Shown: positions 33,441 to 42,827 of the stretch, in pieces
Layout: every line of letters begins with the position of its first letter
Position numbering within the stretch: position 1 is the stretch's first letter
Assembly: GCF_000376385.1 (NCBI RefSeq)
Contig: NZ_AQWN01000007.1
Location: forward strand, 62,001 to 126,000
Source of the DNA: Desulfurispora thermophila DSM 16022
Lineage (GTDB): Bacteria > Bacillota > Desulfotomaculia > Desulfotomaculales > Desulfurisporaceae
Reading direction: 5' to 3'
Length of the DNA: 64,000 nt
Program-made: the position numbers and the translations under genes
Notes under the pieces: generated by a model
What the model was told of the DNA's origin: nothing
Seen by the model: the letters and a program-made list of their open reading frames with translations, nothing else
Databases searched by the model: none

Positions 33441-33902
33441 CATTACATTATAAAATTTTATAAAATTGCGGATGTGCCTTGCCTTAAGCGAGCCCGTCTG
33501 GAGTACCGGCTGCAGCACCCGGCGAGGGCGCGGCAGTTGCGGTACCCCGGGTGGGGATAAAAACCGGTGATAGTCTGGCTGCGACTGTTTATCCTGAGCG
33601 AGCGACTTGCGTAGCATCGGTAACGGCACAGGCGCGGCAAGGTTTGCCGCACCCGCGGCGCGAAGTGGCGAGGCAAAAGTTGTGCCGCAGCTGATAGCGT
33701 TACTGAGGTGCTAAAAACCATACATAGAAAGGCAATGGGGATCATGCCGTATACGAGCGACGCGCCGGTGCGGCCCGCAGCCGCGCCGTAGTGCCGTCGA
33801 TGCGGAGCATGGAGCGAGCGTGGATAACAGTCGCACAAGGATATTTTGTATATTTATCAAAACCCAAAATATAAATCTAAATCAGCACTGGAGACCATGA
33901 TC
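33441..33902. other. intergenic region with repeat fragments
   Basis: No gene is seen between metG and tatD. 33487-33540 matches the left end of the dispersed repeat (GCGAGCCCGTCTGGAG, CCGGCTGCAGCACCCGGCG). Further GC-rich inverted repeats follow (GCGCGGCAAGG with TTTGCCGC near 33635), and GGAGCGAGCGTGGATAA near 33810 resembles the flank of the repeat at 43526. The region is probably a diverged, larger member of the same repeat family. Confidence 0.6.
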
Positions 33903-34691
33903 ATGTCCACAGATTCCCGACCAATGCTTATAGACACCCACGCCCACCTGGACGACCGCAAATTCGCCGCCGACCTGCCCGCTGTGCTGGAACGGGCCCG
34001 CCAGGCCGGTGTGGTGAAGATCATCAACGCCGCCTACGACCTGCCTTCCTGCCGGCGGGCAATCGCCCTGGCCGAGGAGCACGCCTTTATCTACGCCCTG
34101 GTGGGCATCCACCCCCACGATGCCGGGCGCCTGCCCGCCGACTACCTGGAGCAGCTGGCCGGTATGGCCGGGCACAAAAAGGTGCTGGCCATTGGCGAGA
34201 TCGGCCTGGACTACTACCGCGATCTGTCGCCCCGGTCCGTGCAGCAGCAGGTCTTCCGCCAGCAGCTGGACCTGGCCCGCCGGCTGGACCTGCCCGTGGT
34301 CATTCACGACCGGGACGCCCACGGGGATATTTTGAGCATTTTGAAAAGCGACGGGGTGCCCCGGCGGGGTGGCATCATGCACTGTTTCAGCGGCAGTCTG
34401 GAAATGGCGCAGGAGTGCATGAAACTGGGCTTTTACATTTCCCTGGCCGGGCCGGTGACCTATCCCAACGCCCGGCGCCTGCAGGAGATTGCCGCCCGCC
34501 TGCCTTTAGAGCGCCTGTTAATTGAGACCGACTGCCCCTACCTGGCCCCCCAGGAGCACCGCGGCCAGCGCAACGAGCCGGCCTATGTGGCCCTGGTGGC
34601 GCAGGAAATCGCCCGCCTGCGGGGCATGGAGGTGGATGCCCTGGGCCGGGCGGTGGTGGCCAACGCGACGGCTTTGTTCGGGGAAATGTGA
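33903..34691 (+). CDS. tatD: TatD family hydrolase
   Basis: Metal-dependent hydrolase (DNase-type, YabD in B. subtilis), 262 residues. LIDTHAHLDD gives the first two metal His, GEIGLDYYRD the Glu, VIHDRDAH the next His, MHCFSG another and IETDCPYLAP the catalytic Asp. GGAG at 33889-33894 supports ATG 33897 or 33903. It follows metG as in B. subtilis and is monocistronic here. Confidence 0.93.
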   Translation: MSTDSRPMLIDTHAHLDDRKFAADLPAVLERARQAGVVKIINAAYDLPSCRRAIALAEEHAFIYALVGIHPHDAGRLPADYLEQLAGMAGHKKVLAIGEIGLDYYRDLSPRSVQQQVFRQQLDLARRLDLPVVIHDRDAHGDILSILKSDGVPRRGGIMHCFSGSLEMAQECMKLGFYISLAGPVTYPNARRLQEIAARLPLERLLIETDCPYLAPQEHRGQRNEPAYVALVAQEIARLRGMEVDALGRAVVANATALFGEM

Positions 34692-34734
34692 AACGCCCCG
34701 GGCTCCCGTTGAAATAAAGATATATCTTCAAGGA

Positions 34735-34766
34735 AAAACCCCGGCGGGTTCAGCCGGGGTTTTTTG
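34735..34766 (+). terminator. terminator after tatD
   Basis: AACCCCGGC, loop GGGTTCA, GCCGGGGTT, then TTTTG. Confidence 0.85.
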
Positions 34767-34914
34767 TAGATTTATGGAAATAATAGCAACCAGTCTGGTA
34801 TAATTTATTTAACCCACAGCGACGGGTTCGCCGGGTGCCGGTGGCCGGTCGGGTACTGCCCGGCGCGGCCCGGGAAACCTCCGGCTAATAATAAATCCGA
34901 TGGGAGGAATGATG

Positions 34915-35493
34915 ATGCCGGCAGTTTCACCCTCCAAAGACGGGCGTTACACCTATGGCGACTACCTGGGCTGGCAGGATGAAAAGCGCTGGGAGCTGAT
35001 TGATGGGGTACCTTACCTGATGACTCCCTCTCCCGGTCGCCGGCACCAGGAAGTGTTATTCAAGCTGGGTATGGTGATAGCTGGTTACTTAAAAGGTAAA
35101 CCCTGTCAGTTGTATATGGCCCCCCTGGATGTGCGCCTGCCCGAGCCCGGCCAGAGCGACCGGGAGGCGGTCAATGTGGTGCAGCCCGACCTTTTGGTGG
35201 TGTGCGACCCGGGCAAGCTGGACGAGCGGGGCTGTCTGGGCGCTCCCGACCTGGTGGTGGAAATTGTCTCCCCTTCCTCCGCCCGCCGCGACCTGGGACT
35301 GAAGTTCGACCTGTACGAGCGGTACGGCGTGGTGGAATACTGGATCGTATTCCCCCTGGATCGCACAGTGCATGTCTACCGCCGGGATGAGCAGGACCGC
35401 TACGCTCTGAGCGGCGAGTATACTCCTCCCGATGTGCTGACCACTCCCCTGCTGTCCGGCCTGGAAATTAATCTGGCGGAGGTTTTTGCTTGA
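34915..35493 (+). CDS. Uma2 family endonuclease (DUF820)
   Basis: A 192-residue PD-(D/E)XK nuclease-fold protein. YTYGDYLGWQDEKRWELIDGVPYLM is the N-terminal signature, VQPDLLVVCD and PDLVVEIVSPSS carry the Asp and the E-x-V element, and ARRDLGLKFDLYERYGVVEYWIV completes the domain. These proteins are common in Cyanobacteria and thermophilic Firmicutes; their targets are mostly unknown. GGGAGGA precedes three successive ATGs (34909, 34912, 34915), and 34915 has the best spacing. Confidence 0.85.
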   Translation: MPAVSPSKDGRYTYGDYLGWQDEKRWELIDGVPYLMTPSPGRRHQEVLFKLGMVIAGYLKGKPCQLYMAPLDVRLPEPGQSDREAVNVVQPDLLVVCDPGKLDERGCLGAPDLVVEIVSPSSARRDLGLKFDLYERYGVVEYWIVFPLDRTVHVYRRDEQDRYALSGEYTPPDVLTTPLLSGLEINLAEVFA

Positions 35494-35523
35494 TTACACT
35501 GGCGCAGGTTTGAGCATAACAAA

Positions 35524-35568
35524 CCCCCTGTTGGGGATATTGTCCCGCAACAGGGGGCTTTTCTATCA
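35524..35568 (+). terminator. terminator after the Uma2 gene
   Basis: CCCCCTGTTG and CAACAGGGGG pair around a short loop and are followed by CTTTTCT. Confidence 0.82.
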
Positions 35569-35652
35569 ATAGCCTTTTTCTGCAGCTTTGTTCATGCATC
35601 AGGAATTTTCTCTATTATTTCCCGACGACCGACGCCCGGCCATCGACGACCG

Positions 35653-37032
35653 CTACATGGGCAGTCCGGTCCCCTGTTCCCGCTGGCGCAGGGCGATAAA
35701 ATCTCTGGTTTCCTTGACCACCACGCCGCTTAAGGCCAAAAGGCCGATCAGGTTGGGCACCGCCATCAGGCCGTTTAACACGTCGGCCAGGTTCCACACC
35801 AGGGGCAGCTTGACCGTGGTGCCCACAAAGACCGCAATCACCCACAGCCAGCGGTAGGGCAGGAGCACCCGGCTGCCCAGCAGGTACTGGGCGCACTTCT
35901 CGCCGTAGTAGGCCCAGCCCAGCACAGTGGAGTAGGCGAACAGGATGATGCCAATGGCCACAATATATTTGCCCACACCGGGCAGGCCGGTTTCAAAAGC
36001 CAGGGTGGAGAGCTTGGCGCCGGTTTCGCCCGAGGTCCAGACATTGGTGATGGCCAGCACCAGGCCGGTGATGGAGCAAACCACAATGGTGTCCAGGAAG
36101 GTGCCGGTCATGGAGACCAGGGCCTGCCGGCCGGGGTGGTCGGTCTTGGCCGCAGCGGCGGCAATGGGCGCGCTGCCCAGACCGGCCTCGTTGGAGAAGA
36201 CGCCCCGGGCCACTCCGTAGCGCAGCGCCATCATCACTGTGGCGCCGGCAAAACCGCCGGTCGCAGCGTGGCCGGTGAAGGCCGATTTCAGAATCAGAGC
36301 GATGGCGGCGGGCAGCAGGTTAATTTTCATAATGATAATAATAAGTCCACCCGCAATGTAGAAAACCGCCATAATGGGAACCAGAAAACCGGTTACCCGG
36401 CCGATGCTCTTGATCCCGCCGATGATCACCAGGGCGGTGAAGACGGCCAGCACCAGGCCGGTGATCCACATGGGCACGCCAAAGGTGCCGTGCATGGCTT
36501 CGGCCACCGAGTTGGACTGTACCATGTTGCCAATGCCAAAGCCGGCCAGAGCGCCAAACAGGGCGAACAGAGCGCCCAGCCATTTTAAACCCATGCCCCG
36601 GGCGATGAAGTACATGGGGCCGCCGGCCATTTCGCCGTTTTCGTCCACCACGCGGTATTTGACGGCTAAGATGGCCTCGGAATACTTGGTGGCCAGCCCC
36701 ACCAGGGCGGTGACCCACATCCAGAAAACCGCGCCCGGTCCGCCCAGGGCTACGGCGGTGGCCACGCCGGCGATGTTACCCGTGCCGATGGTGGCGGCCA
36801 GGGCGGTCATCAGCGCCTGGAAGTGGCTGACATCACCCTGGGACTTCTGGTCCTGGTGGCGGGAAAAGGCCAGTTTCAGCGCGTAGGGCAGGGCGGTGAA
36901 GCTGTAAAAGCCCAGGCGCAGGGTGAGGAAGAGGCCTGTCCCCACCAGCAGCACCAGCATGGGCGGTCCCCAGACAATGCTGCCGGCCTTGTCCAAAAAA
37001 GCCATAATGGTTTCCATTTTTTTTCGACTCAC
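35653..37032 (-). CDS. sodium:alanine/glycine symporter (AGCS family)
   Basis: Membrane transporter of 459 residues that imports alanine or glycine with sodium or protons. About ten hydrophobic segments are visible. The AGCS signatures are [29 protein letters not shown] near residue 80 and [20 protein letters not shown] near 265. GTG 37032 lies inside the AAGGAGTGAG ribosome site, so ATG 37017 may be the true start. A promoter and a leader hairpin lie upstream on the minus strand. No related metabolic gene is adjacent. Confidence 0.92.
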   Translation of the reverse strand: MSRKKMETIMAFLDKAGSIVWGPPMLVLLVGTGLFLTLRLGFYSFTALPYALKLAFSRHQDQKSQGDVSHFQALMTALAATIGTGNIAGVATAVALGGPGAVFWMWVTALVGLATKYSEAILAVKYRVVDENGEMAGGPMYFIARGMGLKWLGALFALFGALAGFGIGNMVQSNSVAEAMHGTFGVPMWITGLVLAVFTALVIIGGIKSIGRVTGFLVPIMAVFYIAGGLIIIIMKINLLPAAIALILKSAFTGHAATGGFAGATVMMALRYGVARGVFSNEAGLGSAPIAAAAAKTDHPGRQALVSMTGTFLDTIVVCSITGLVLAITNVWTSGETGAKLSTLAFETGLPGVGKYIVAIGIILFAYSTVLGWAYYGEKCAQYLLGSRVLLPYRWLWVIAVFVGTTVKLPLVWNLADVLNGLMAVPNLIGLLALSGVVVKETRDFIALRQREQGTGLPM

Positions 37033-37122
37033 TCCTTGGCTGAATTTTCAGGTGATCTGTACACCACAGGGGAGGCCCCCCCCCCGCACAGGCCCCTTTT
37101 CACCTCCTTCTCTTTGAAAAGT

Positions 37123-37152
37123 AAAAGCCGGCTTTTAATGCCGGGCTTTTTT
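37123..37152 (-). promoter_or_regulatory. leader hairpin upstream of the symporter, possible attenuator
   Basis: On the minus strand GCCCGGC, loop ATTAAA, AGCCGGC is followed by TTTTACTTTT, which is a terminator shape inside the 5' leader of the symporter gene. It may be an attenuator, though no ligand-binding RNA is recognised upstream of it. Confidence 0.5.
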
Positions 37153-37245
37153 ACACATGGATCAGGAAACCGATTTGGAACAATCTCCGGACGGCGCCGG
37201 CCGGAGCTATCTGCGCCCAATCGCTGTTTTCAATTTTTTCGACAT

Positions 37246-37274
37246 GATTATAACATGGTCGAGTTGACATGACA
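37246..37274 (-). promoter_or_regulatory. promoter for the symporter gene
   Basis: Minus strand TTGTCA and TATAAT with a 17-base spacer (TGTCAACTCGACCATGT). The transcript would have a leader of about 200 bases. Confidence 0.65.
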
Positions 37275-37477
37275 ACTAGTTTTTTTACTATTCACAAAAT
37301 ATTGTATTAATAATTCAGTATACAAAATTTAGCCAATTTACCGGGGCTTTGTCTGCCGTTATATGGCATTTTTATCGCGCGGTTGATATAATGAAAAAAA
37401 CCTGTGGATTGGCCGGTGTAGTGATTGGATACAGTGTGTTTGGCAATCAAATTTAAACAAACAAGGAGGGAGCTGGT

Positions 37478-38005
37478 TTGCAGCAAGCACAGGGTTTGAT
37501 CATGGTTTTCACGGGCAACGGCAAGGGCAAGACCACGGCCGCGCTGGGTATGGCCGTGCGGGCCCGCGGGCAGGGCCTGCGCGTGCTGGTGCTGCAGTTC
37601 ATCAAGGGCGGGCAGAGTTATGGTGAGCTGGAGGCGCTGGGGGCGCTGGGGATAGAGATCCGCCCGCTGGGCCTGGGGTTTGTGCGTAACGCTACGCCCG
37701 AGCAAATGGAGGAGCACCGGGCGGCGGCCCGGGCGGCGCTGGATGAGGTGCGGCGGGAGATGCTCTCCGGGCGGTGGGACATGCTGGTGCTGGACGAGAT
37801 CAATTACGCGGTGCATTTCGGCCTGCTGGAGGAGCAGGATGTGCTGGCGCTTTTGGCTGCCAAACCGCCCGCCCTGCACCTGGTGCTCACGGGGCGCTAC
37901 GCCCGCCCGGCGGTGGTGGAAAGGGCGGATCTGGTCAGCGAGATCCACGAGGTCAAGCATCCTTTCGCACGGGGCGTGCCGGCCCAAAAGGGTGTGGAGT
38001 TTTAG
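37478..38005 (+). CDS. cobO: cob(I)alamin adenosyltransferase (BtuR/CobO type)
   Basis: Transfers adenosyl from ATP to reduced corrinoid, a late step of B12 synthesis or salvage. 175 residues. IMVFTGNGKGKTTAALGMAVRA is the P-loop, VLQFIKGGQSYGELE and MLVLDEINYAVHFGL the metal and corrinoid regions, and LTGRYARPAVVERADLVSEI the C-terminal motif. TTG 37478 follows AAGGAGGGAG. No cobalamin riboswitch is visible in the AT-rich 200 bases upstream. A TATAAT-like -10 lies near 37388. Confidence 0.92.
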   Translation: MQQAQGLIMVFTGNGKGKTTAALGMAVRARGQGLRVLVLQFIKGGQSYGELEALGALGIEIRPLGLGFVRNATPEQMEEHRAAARAALDEVRREMLSGRWDMLVLDEINYAVHFGLLEEQDVLALLAAKPPALHLVLTGRYARPAVVERADLVSEIHEVKHPFARGVPAQKGVEF

Positions 38006-38009
38006 AAAA

Positions 38010-38480
38010 CTACTTGGTGTGCTTATCGGCCACACTGGAGGCGGCGTAGGCGTCGGGCTTGATGCGGGCCCTAAAGCCGCTGCCCGTGACCATGCCCACC
38101 ACTTCTTTGATCAGGTCGCGGGTTTCACCGTGTTTGCCCACGTCGATGTGGATTTCCACCGGCAGGTCATCCAAACCCATCTGGCTTAAGTACTGGGTGA
38201 TCATATTGCCCACTTCCAGGCTGAGGGCGGTTTCGTAGAAAATTTTCTGGCGCAGGCTTTTGATTTTGCGCTGGTATTTCTTGCGGTAAAAATAGCGGGC
38301 GCCCTTGCCGGTGCGGTGGATGACCACGGCCGTGATGAAGCAGGTATCCTGTTTGACCTGGGAGTCCGAGCCGATGATCAGCCGGTAGGAAGACGAGGGT
38401 ACCCCCTGGATGAAGCTGGTGATGTCCTGCATCATTTCCTCGAAGGTCAGCCGTCCCCGGCTGGGACTGGTGAAATACAC
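38010..38480 (-). CDS. YkuK family RNase H-like protein (DUF458)
   Basis: A 156-residue protein of the YkuK group: YFTSPSRGRLTFEEMMQDI at the start, IIGSDSQVK (first Asp), FITAVVIHRTGKGARYFYRKK and VEIHIDVGKHGETRDLIKEVVG. The fold is predicted RNase H-like; the function is unknown. It starts at GTG 38480 behind AAAGGAGG. It is encoded 18 bases from the rsmA stop on the same strand, so it is probably cotranscribed. Confidence 0.85.
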   Translation of the reverse strand: MYFTSPSRGRLTFEEMMQDITSFIQGVPSSSYRLIIGSDSQVKQDTCFITAVVIHRTGKGARYFYRKKYQRKIKSLRQKIFYETALSLEVGNMITQYLSQMGLDDLPVEIHIDVGKHGETRDLIKEVVGMVTGSGFRARIKPDAYAASSVADKHTK

Positions 38481-38498
38481 GGCCCGCGCCTCCTTTTG

Positions 38499-39371
38499 CT
38501 ACTGTTTACCGGCCACCGCTGCGGTTAAAGCGGCAAACTGCTCCATGCTCAGCATTTCCCCCCGCACATTATCCGGCAGGCCCAGGGCGCGCAGCTCCTG
38601 TTGCCATTGCTCACGGCTCAAAAAGGGTAATGCGGCAGCCAGGGCGTTGGCCAGGGTTTTGCGCCGCTGGGCGAAGGCACCCCGTACCAGGCGCTGGAAA
38701 AGTGCCTCGTCGGGCACCGGCACGGCGGGTGTTTCTCTTTTTTCCAGCCGCACTACGGCCGAGTCCACGCCGGGGCGGGGGATGAACACCGTGCGGGGCA
38801 CTTTGAACATGTATTCCACCCGGGTGTAATACTGCACCATCACCGAGAGCGCGCCGTACTGTTTGTTGCCCGGCGGGGCGGCCAGGCGGTCGGCCACTTC
38901 GTCCTGCACCATGAGCACCAGGCGGCGGATGGGGTAGCCGCTTTCCAGCAGGTGGAACAAAAGCGGCGTGGTGATGTAATAGGGCAGGTTGGCCACTACG
39001 GTAAAGGGTACGCCGCCGGTTAAAGCGGCAAAGTCGGTGTGCAGGGCGTCGCCGTGCACCAGCTGCACATTGCCGGCGGCGGCCAGGTTTTCCTGCAGCA
39101 CGGGTATGAGGTGCTGGTCTATCTCCACGGCGATAACCCGGCCGGCTTTTTGCGCCAGCCGGGCGGTCAAAACTCCCAGGCCGGGGCCGATTTCAACCAC
39201 GGTGTCGGAAGGCGTGAGCCCGGCCGCGTCTACTATTTTTTGCACAATATTCTGGTCGACCAGGAAGTTTTGCCCCAGGCTTTTGCGCGCTTTAAGGCCA
39301 TATTTCTGCATCAGCGCCTGCACGCGCGACGGGGCGGTCAGATCTCGCACAGCTTTCACCCCTGTTAACAT
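38499..39371 (-). CDS. rsmA: 16S rRNA dimethyladenosine transferase
   Basis: Dimethylates A1518 and A1519 of 16S rRNA. 290 residues. ARKSLGQNFLVDQNIVQKIV and VVEIGPGLGVLTARL form the SAM site, VVANLPYYITTPLLF is the NLPY catalytic motif, and VFIPRPGVDSAVVRL is conserved. The exact start is unclear: ATG 39371 and GTG 39359 are both in frame and neither has a strong ribosome site. In B. subtilis yabE and ksgA are neighbours, as here; rnmV, which lies between them there, is not seen. Confidence 0.94.
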   Translation of the reverse strand: MLTGVKAVRDLTAPSRVQALMQKYGLKARKSLGQNFLVDQNIVQKIVDAAGLTPSDTVVEIGPGLGVLTARLAQKAGRVIAVEIDQHLIPVLQENLAAAGNVQLVHGDALHTDFAALTGGVPFTVVANLPYYITTPLLFHLLESGYPIRRLVLMVQDEVADRLAAPPGNKQYGALSVMVQYYTRVEYMFKVPRTVFIPRPGVDSAVVRLEKRETPAVPVPDEALFQRLVRGAFAQRRKTLANALAAALPFLSREQWQQELRALGLPDNVRGEMLSMEQFAALTAAVAGKQ

Positions 39372-39427
39372 TATATCCCGTACAGGGGGATTTCTTCTAG
39401 CATTAATGAAGTTAAATTTTGCGCAAA

Positions 39428-39467
39428 AAAAAGCAGGCCCCTGTTTTTTCCCCGGGGCCTGCTTCTA
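39428..39467 (-). terminator. terminator after the YabE-like gene
   Basis: Minus strand AGCAGGCCCC...GGGGCCTGCTTTTTTTT, a strong stem and T run between the YabE-like gene and rsmA. Confidence 0.85.
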
Positions 39468-39474
39468 TTTTGTA

Positions 39475-40434
39475 TTACAGCACATACACCTTTACCCGGC
39501 GCACGCCCCAGCGGCTGGCCTGGCGGTGCGACTCCACAAACAGGTCGATGCGCTTGCCTTTGATGGCTCCTCCTTTATCCAGGGCGGTGGCAAAGCCGTA
39601 GCCCTCCACATAGAGCCGGGTGCCCAGCGGAATCACCCGCGGGTCCACCGCCACCACGCCATAGCGGGGACTGTGCCCGCTGGCCGTGCGGTACCCGGTG
39701 TAACTGTAAGCGGTGGCCACCATTTCCAGGGCGTACTTAAAGCGGATATCCCGTCCGCCGCGGGAAATGCTCTGGGCGGTGCCCACCCGTACCACGGCCG
39801 GTTTGGGTTGTCGCAGCACCCGGGTGTTTACCAGCTGCCTTTCCACTTCCTGTCCGTTGTGGTAAATGACCCGCCAGGTGCGTTCAACCAGGCCGTTCTG
39901 GCCCCGCTGCAGGGTGGCGGTGAGGCCGCGGGCCATCTCCCCGCTGGGTACCTCCCGGGTGGTGTAGGGCAGGCTGACCTGCTGTTTCTCTTCTTTTTCC
40001 GTTACCCGGATCACCTGTATTTTCAGGCCGTCCAGCAACTCGGTGCCGGGGTCGGGTCGGACCAGGTCTTTTTCCCCCGGAGAAATGTTTTGCTCCTGCA
40101 GCAGCTTTTGCACATTGGGGGCCGTGGTGATAATGGAGCGGGCTTTTTCTGTGCCTACCGTCAGAGTTACATTGTGTGCGCGTTGCACAACCACCAGCAG
40201 CCCTTCGGCCAGGTGCTGGTTGCGCTCGGGCTGTACCCGGTCATGGGGTTTTAGTGTGATTCCCTGTTCCTGCAAAAGCTCCCCCACTGTAGAAGCGAAG
40301 GTGACCACCTTCCTGTTCCGGCCATCCACCTTTAGTGTCACTGTTTTCCTCTGCCAGGCAAAACCCGTGGCTAAAAGGGCTACCAGGATTAACCCTCCCA
40401 GCAAGGCTTTTCTCCCATCAAGCTGCTTGAACAT
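39475..40434 (-). CDS. yabE: YabE/RpfB-like protein: DUF348, G5-like and 3D domains
   Basis: An exported wall-active protein of 319 residues. A signal or anchor segment (residues 10-28) is followed by two DUF348 repeats (VTLKVDGRNRKVVTFASTVGELLQEQ and the similar VTLTVGTEKARSIITTAPNVQKLLQEQ), a G5-type region (VSLPYTTREVPS) and a C-terminal 3D domain with the three Asp (VAVDPRVIPLGT, ATALDKGGAIKG, RIDLF) of a lytic transglycosylase-like site. Such proteins act in germination or resuscitation. ATG 40434 has AGGAGG 11 bases upstream; the longer frame starts inside that site. Confidence 0.92.
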   Translation of the reverse strand: MFKQLDGRKALLGGLILVALLATGFAWQRKTVTLKVDGRNRKVVTFASTVGELLQEQGITLKPHDRVQPERNQHLAEGLLVVVQRAHNVTLTVGTEKARSIITTAPNVQKLLQEQNISPGEKDLVRPDPGTELLDGLKIQVIRVTEKEEKQQVSLPYTTREVPSGEMARGLTATLQRGQNGLVERTWRVIYHNGQEVERQLVNTRVLRQPKPAVVRVGTAQSISRGGRDIRFKYALEMVATAYSYTGYRTASGHSPRYGVVAVDPRVIPLGTRLYVEGYGFATALDKGGAIKGKRIDLFVESHRQASRWGVRRVKVYVL

Positions 40435-40856
40435 GACTCTCAGCACCTCCTGGAATGGTATCGCCCGCTCGCCGGGGCGACAGGTGGGTGAGGTGTAGTA
40501 TTTACATTATATGGAAAATTTATGGGCTGTGTTAAGTACAATTCTCTATTGACTGGTTTTTTCCTGCCAATTAGGCGGTATTTTTATATGTCATTAAAAG
40601 GCAAGAGTTGGCGGCATCTACATTAATGCGACAAAGTTGTCATTGGTATCTGACTTATTATTATGCCGGCGATGGGGCGGAGTTGTCTGGATAAATATGG
40701 AGATGCGATCTTGCCCGCAGGCAGGGGCAACTATATTTCAGGCCCACCTGCACCACTGACCTTTTTCCTCCATAAGATGTAAAAAAGTTGGTTTGATCCG
40801 TTGGGATGAGGATGATGTTTTACGCGGGCGTACTGATCGAAAAAGGGGGCGGTCAA
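40435..40856. other. intergenic region between divergent yabE and yabG
   Basis: No gene is seen. On the yabE side a small hairpin (TCGCCC...GGGCGA) lies close to the start codon. Inspection for a c-di-AMP (ydaO) riboswitch, often found before such wall genes, found no match. Confidence 0.5.
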
Positions 40857-41726
40857 GTGGTGATCAAGGAAGGCGATATAGTGGGACGCAAATCCTACGG
40901 GTGCGATATATATTTTAAAGTCATGGCGATTTATGCGGCGGAAGATGGGCACACATACGCCCGACTCAAGGGGTTGGACCTGCGCCTGGAAGCAACCTCC
41001 CGGCTGGACGATTTGTGCAAAATAGATCCGGTGGCGGTAAACCAGTACTGGCTCAAGGTGATGCGCACCACACACGATAAAATGCGGCACGTTTTTCAGC
41101 GCCGCCAGGCCGAAAAACAGGGCTGCCTTTTAAGGGCGGTGAAGAACGGGGAAGAGGTGGAGAGTTTTGACCTGCCGGGCACTGTGCTGCATGTGGATGG
41201 AGACAAAGATTACCTGGAAATGTGCCTGACAGCCTATAAGCAGCTCCACCTCACTTGTTATGGATACCACATAGCCGAGGAAAAGCAGGCGGGGGAGATT
41301 TACAACCTGCTGGTGATCCACCGTCCCGATATTCTGGTGGTTACCGGTCATGACGGCCTGATTAAAAACGCCAGCAATTACAGCGATATCAACAGTTATC
41401 ACAATTCCCGCCATTTTGTGGCTGCTGTGCAGGAAGCCCGGCGTTATGAAAAAAGCCGCGACGACCTGGTGATCTTCGCCGGAGCCTGCCAGTCGCACTA
41501 TGAAGCGATACTGGCCGCCGGGGCCAATTTTGCCAGCTCTCCCAAGCGAGTGCTCATTCACGCTTACGATCCGGTGTTTGTGGTGGAAAAAGTGGCCTTT
41601 ACTTCCATTTACGATCCCATCGCCTTAAAGGACGTGATCGCCAGCACCATTACCGGTTTTGATGGCATTGGCGGGCTGGAGACACGGGGCAAGTATCGTT
41701 TGGGGTTACCCAAATCGCTCTATTGA
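40857..41726 (+). CDS. yabG: sporulation-specific protease YabG
   Basis: Cysteine-type protease that trims spore coat proteins, made in the mother cell. VIKEGDIVGRKSYGCDIYFKV matches the YabG N-terminus, followed by LPGTVLHVDGDKDYLEMC, LLVIHRPDILVVTGHDGL, SRHFVAAVQEARRYE and FAGACQSHYEAILAAGANFASSP, where the Cys and His residues are conserved. About 289 residues from GTG 40857, which sits behind GGGGGCGG; ATGs from 40806 are in frame but extend beyond the family N-terminus. Confidence 0.92.
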   Translation: MVIKEGDIVGRKSYGCDIYFKVMAIYAAEDGHTYARLKGLDLRLEATSRLDDLCKIDPVAVNQYWLKVMRTTHDKMRHVFQRRQAEKQGCLLRAVKNGEEVESFDLPGTVLHVDGDKDYLEMCLTAYKQLHLTCYGYHIAEEKQAGEIYNLLVIHRPDILVVTGHDGLIKNASNYSDINSYHNSRHFVAAVQEARRYEKSRDDLVIFAGACQSHYEAILAAGANFASSPKRVLIHAYDPVFVVEKVAFTSIYDPIALKDVIASTITGFDGIGGLETRGKYRLGLPKSLY

Positions 41727-41814
41727 TGTAAAGGGAAAAGCTGCGCTCTTTTAAGGTCCGGGAGTTTATGGAGACTTGCAGAGAAAAATAACCGGAAACT
41801 GGAGGCAAAAGACC

Positions 41815-42825
41815 ATGGCCATGGATGATCTGCGGCATGTTTTGCACAAATTTCACCGGCATCTATTCAGCCGCCCCCATGTGGTGGGTGTAGGTGTGGG
41901 GTATAAGCATACCGGCGGCGAGCGGACCGGAAAAGAAGCAATTATAGTTTTCGTGGAGAAAAAAGTCAGCCCGCGGGGGCTTAATCGCAGCCAGATTATC
42001 CCGCGCCGGCTGGACGGCGTGGAAACCGATGTGATTGAAATCGGCCAGGTGCGCCTTTTGGATCTGCGTACGGAAAAAAGCCGGCCGGCCCGGCCGGGTA
42101 TGAGCATCGGCCATTACCGGATCACTGCCGGCACATTCGGGGCGGTGGTCAAGGATGCGCGCAGCGGGGAGCGGCTGATCTTGAGCAATAATCATATTCT
42201 GGCCAACGCCACCAGCGGCTTTGATGGCCGGGCCATGGTTGGCGACCCCATCCTGCAACCCGGGCCCTATGACGGTGGGACCGAGGCCGACCGCATAGCT
42301 ACACTGTTCCGCTTTGTACCGCTGCTGCGGGGAACCGAAGAAAGCCAGTGTCCTGTGGCTGCCGGTGTGGCCCGGGGCGGCAACATGCTGCTACGTCTTT
42401 TGCGGTCGCATTACCGGATGAAGTTTATTCGTTTATCCCGCGGCAGCAATATCATAGACGCGGCGCTGGCCCGTCCGGTGTCGCCCGCAGCAATCGATGA
42501 CGAAATACTGGAGGTAGGCCGGGTGCAGGGTGTGGCCGATGCGGGTGCCGGGCAAAATGTTATTAAAAGCGGTCGCACCAGCGGTCTGACCGCCGGTGCG
42601 GTGACGGCCATTGGTGTGACTTTGAAAGTGCAGATGGGCGAAAAAGATGTGGCCTGGTTTTCTGAGCAAGTGGTCAGCGATCTCAAATCGCGGGGCGGCG
42701 ACAGCGGTTCTCTGGTGCTGAATGAGGATAAAAAAGCAGTGGGGCTTTTATTTGCCGGGTCTGACAGCTACACGGTATTCAATCAGATAAACAATGTGTT
42801 GACCAGGCTGGAGATAACGTTATAA
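41815..42825 (+). CDS. trypsin-like serine protease
   Basis: A 336-residue protease of the chymotrypsin fold without signal peptide, so it acts inside the cell or spore. HVVGVGVGYKHTGGERTGKEAIIVFVEKK is the N-terminal block, LILSNNHILAN has the catalytic His, IDAALARPV the probable Asp, and SRGGDSGSLVL the catalytic Ser. GGAGG at 41801 supports ATG 41815. It lies about 90 bases behind yabG and 2 bases before a hypothetical gene. A role in spore protein processing is inferred from position only. Confidence 0.85.
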   Translation: MAMDDLRHVLHKFHRHLFSRPHVVGVGVGYKHTGGERTGKEAIIVFVEKKVSPRGLNRSQIIPRRLDGVETDVIEIGQVRLLDLRTEKSRPARPGMSIGHYRITAGTFGAVVKDARSGERLILSNNHILANATSGFDGRAMVGDPILQPGPYDGGTEADRIATLFRFVPLLRGTEESQCPVAAGVARGGNMLLRLLRSHYRMKFIRLSRGSNIIDAALARPVSPAAIDDEILEVGRVQGVADAGAGQNVIKSGRTSGLTAGAVTAIGVTLKVQMGEKDVAWFSEQVVSDLKSRGGDSGSLVLNEDKKAVGLLFAGSDSYTVFNQINNVLTRLEITL

Positions 42826-42827
42826 TT

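Noticed and set aside
37033-37280. Glycine riboswitch before the AGCS symporter
   Set aside because: A glycine aptamer would be a natural fit, but I could not find its conserved core; only promoter and hairpin are supported.
37275-37477. Possible cobalamin riboswitch before the adenosyltransferase gene
   Set aside because: The region is AT-rich, short, and lacks the B12-box pattern.
40435-40800. Possible c-di-AMP (ydaO) riboswitch before the YabE-like gene
   Set aside because: This riboswitch often precedes such wall genes, but the conserved blocks I know are not visible on the minus strand here; only a small hairpin is present.
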